Below, piece after piece: positions 62,643-64,000 of a stretch of 64,000 nt of DNA. This stretch comes from Diplolepis rosae (lineage: Eukaryota; Arthropoda; Insecta; Hymenoptera; Diplolepididae). Under the pieces are notes generated by a model. The model was not told the origin of the DNA and did not search any database. It was given only the letters and a program-made list of their open reading frames with translations. The first letter of the stretch is position 1. Every line of letters begins with the position of its first letter. A program made the translations under genes and the position numbers. The stretch is from contig JAPYXD010000459.1 in NCBI GenBank assembly GCA_030998225.1, forward strand, positions 558,001 to 622,000. Direction: 5' to 3'.

Positions 62643-63978
62643 ATGGAAAATTTGAGGAAAAGTGGAGAGTATAATAACCGATTCTCAAATGTAACAGACG
62701 AAATAGAATCGTTGCGAACAATTGACGAGATTCATGACTTAAACGATGTCGAAGAATCTGAGTCACGAAGCGTTAATAATATTGATATTTCCGTAGAAAG
62801 AAATGATAGATTAGGGCCCCAAGGTCTTAACCAAACATCCTTTCAAACCAGCATGAATAATTTAGGCGATCTTAACGAGATTATCCGTCATCAAATAGAA
62901 ATTCGTGAGGCGGAAAAAATTCGCGAAATAACTAATCTATCCACAAGAGTTCCGGAAAGGCCCACCATCTCTTCCCGCGCTTCATCTTCAGAAACCTTAA
63001 AGGGAAGCGATATCACGACCCTCAAGCTAATCGTCGATCTTATTCCAATTTTTGACGGAAATAATATCTCGGTTCAAGCTTTGGCACGGGAATGTAGATT
63101 TGCTGAAGAGGGAGTGTCGCGAAATCTTCTACATCTGCTGATAAGACTCTTAAAAGCGAAAATTAAGGGGGAAGCTGAGCTGTACGTTCGAAATTTACAA
63201 TTCGAAACACTCGATGAACTTTTAAACACTCTCGAAAGAGCCTTTGGAGCTCCCAAGACTCTTTTTCAAACCCAGTCAGAAATAGCTCAAATGAAGCAAA
63301 ACGTAGGTGAACCAATATTAACTTACGCTGCCAGAGCCATGGAGTTGTTCTCGAAATTAGCGGAAATCGCCAAATCTCAATCCCCTGCCAATATAGCAGC
63401 CATTAAAATTCGGGAGTACGACAGGGAAGTAACTTCATGTTTTTGTTTGGGTTTACGAGGGGAACTAGAGTTTCGGGTGCGACAAAAAAATCCCACAACC
63501 TTACAGCAAGCTATAAATTTTGCCATCAAATCAGAACGTGAAGCATATCGTAGAAAGAGATTATATGGCGAAATTGAAGATTCCTTGCCCTCCACGTCCA
63601 GACAGCATCTAGAAAAGTTCTCAATCAGAGAACCAGCCCAAAAGAAATATAAGTCGGCGTACCATATCGATAATAGATACGCGCCGGTTCAAAATCCAAA
63701 AAGCAAGCTCACATGTTACACATGTGGGAAAGAAAATCACACTTTTACTGTTCGATTACTGTTCGAATTTCGGGCACACGCGTTTATCTTGCTTACTCCG
63801 AAGAGCTGAGGAGGCCGAAAAGGAGCTGGAAAGATTGCGGCAAAGACAATCTTCGTCAATCAGCAACGGTTCCAGGTCTTTAAACTCCTTGCATGCTCAT
63901 CGTCAGAGCACAACGATGAGCAGCCAAACCAAGCGCCAGTCAAACGCTCAGTGCTCTCAATCTCAGAAGAAAAATTAG
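62643..63978 (+). pseudogene. Ty3/gypsy gag, frameshifted in the zinc-knuckle region
   Basis: The frame from ATG 62643 gives a 388-residue product with the retrotransposon gag core: IPIFDGNNISVQALARECRF, IKGEAELYVRNLQFETLDEL, QSEIAQMKQNVGEPI and EVTSCFCLGLRGELEFRV. It then enters a first CCHC knuckle (CYTCGKENH). Within that knuckle, around 63740-63755, the frame changes: the continuation with the second knuckle (YCSNFGHTRLSC) and a basic, glutamine/serine-rich tail is in the +1 frame, 63724-63978. The frame offset fits a 2-base deletion. The capsid part is intact; the nucleocapsid is broken. Confidence 0.82.
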
Positions 63979-64000
63979 CAAACGGTCCAAATATCGAGGT

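Larger units (their letters stand above)
59604..64000 (+). mobile_element. Ty3/gypsy LTR retrotransposon, 5' part, continues past the window
   Basis: 5' LTR (59604-60936), primer-binding site (60941-60958), a long leader with small tandem repeats, then a gag frame from 62643. Protease, RT and integrase would lie beyond 64000. Assignment to Ty3/gypsy rests on the gag protein (retrotransposon gag domain followed by CCHC-type knuckles) and the TGTTA/TAACA-type LTR ends. The leader of 1.7 kb is unusually long and includes a copy of dispersed repeat Y, so it may itself carry an insertion. Confidence 0.8.

Noticed and set aside
62643..63978. Considered an endogenous retrovirus with envelope
   Set aside because: Only LTR, primer site and gag are in the window; nothing shows an envelope gene, so it is left as a Ty3/gypsy element.

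Overview
The window is nuclear DNA from an insect-like animal. The evidence is AT-rich sequence, single-copy eukaryotic genes cut by short GT-AG introns, and a dense set of eukaryotic transposons. The conserved proteins (LKB1 kinase, NSF, Integrator subunit 1, NXF export factors) match animal families. Together with R1-clade, DIRS, hAT and Ty3/gypsy elements this suggests an arthropod, probably a holometabolous insect (perhaps a hymenopteran, which is a guess). No prokaryotic operon, CRISPR array or rRNA gene was seen.

Layout. 1-1.8 kb: a foldback-type element, made of 90-bp tandem repeats in opposite orientation around a long hairpin. 1.9-2.4 kb: copies of a dispersed repeat. 2.58-7.34 kb (+): Lkb1/Stk11, six coding exons. 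7.3-12.4 kb: AT-rich DNA with no recognisable gene. 12.45-16.68 kb (-): NSF (comatose), ten coding exons including one GC-AG intron. 17.88-25.67 kb (+): Integrator subunit 1, twelve coding exons, head-to-head with NSF across 1.2 kb. 26.42-28.05 and 30.54-32.31 kb (-): two intronless NXF-type mRNA export factor paralogues in tandem.

From 32.6 kb on, almost everything recognisable is transposable. A DIRS-like tyrosine-recombinase retrotransposon (32.61-37.07 kb) has inverted terminal repeats and an internal complementary region that spells its end-to-end junction. A hAT-type element (37.10-39.76 kb) carries a second hAT-type element inside it. An R1-clade non-LTR element (40.26-45.00 kb) has a target duplication, and a second, 5'-truncated copy lies in inverted orientation (47.08-48.91 kb). 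A hAT element with transposase remnants (49.74-53.65 kb) hosts a TA-flanked element, and another TA-flanked element follows. Then come a candidate solo LTR, two foldback repeats, and the 5' part of a Ty3/gypsy retrotransposon (5' LTR, tRNA-Pro-type primer site, broken gag) that runs off the window end.

The host genes are unrelated housekeeping functions: kinase signalling and polarity, membrane-fusion ATPase, snRNA 3'-end processing and mRNA export. All coding exon joins were worked out by eye from reading frame, splice dinucleotides and remembered family sequence. The coding lengths of LKB1, NSF and IntS1 come out as whole codons and close to the family size. All transposon open reading frames judged in detail carry breaks, apart from the tyrosine recombinase and the bulk of the DIRS gag-like frame.
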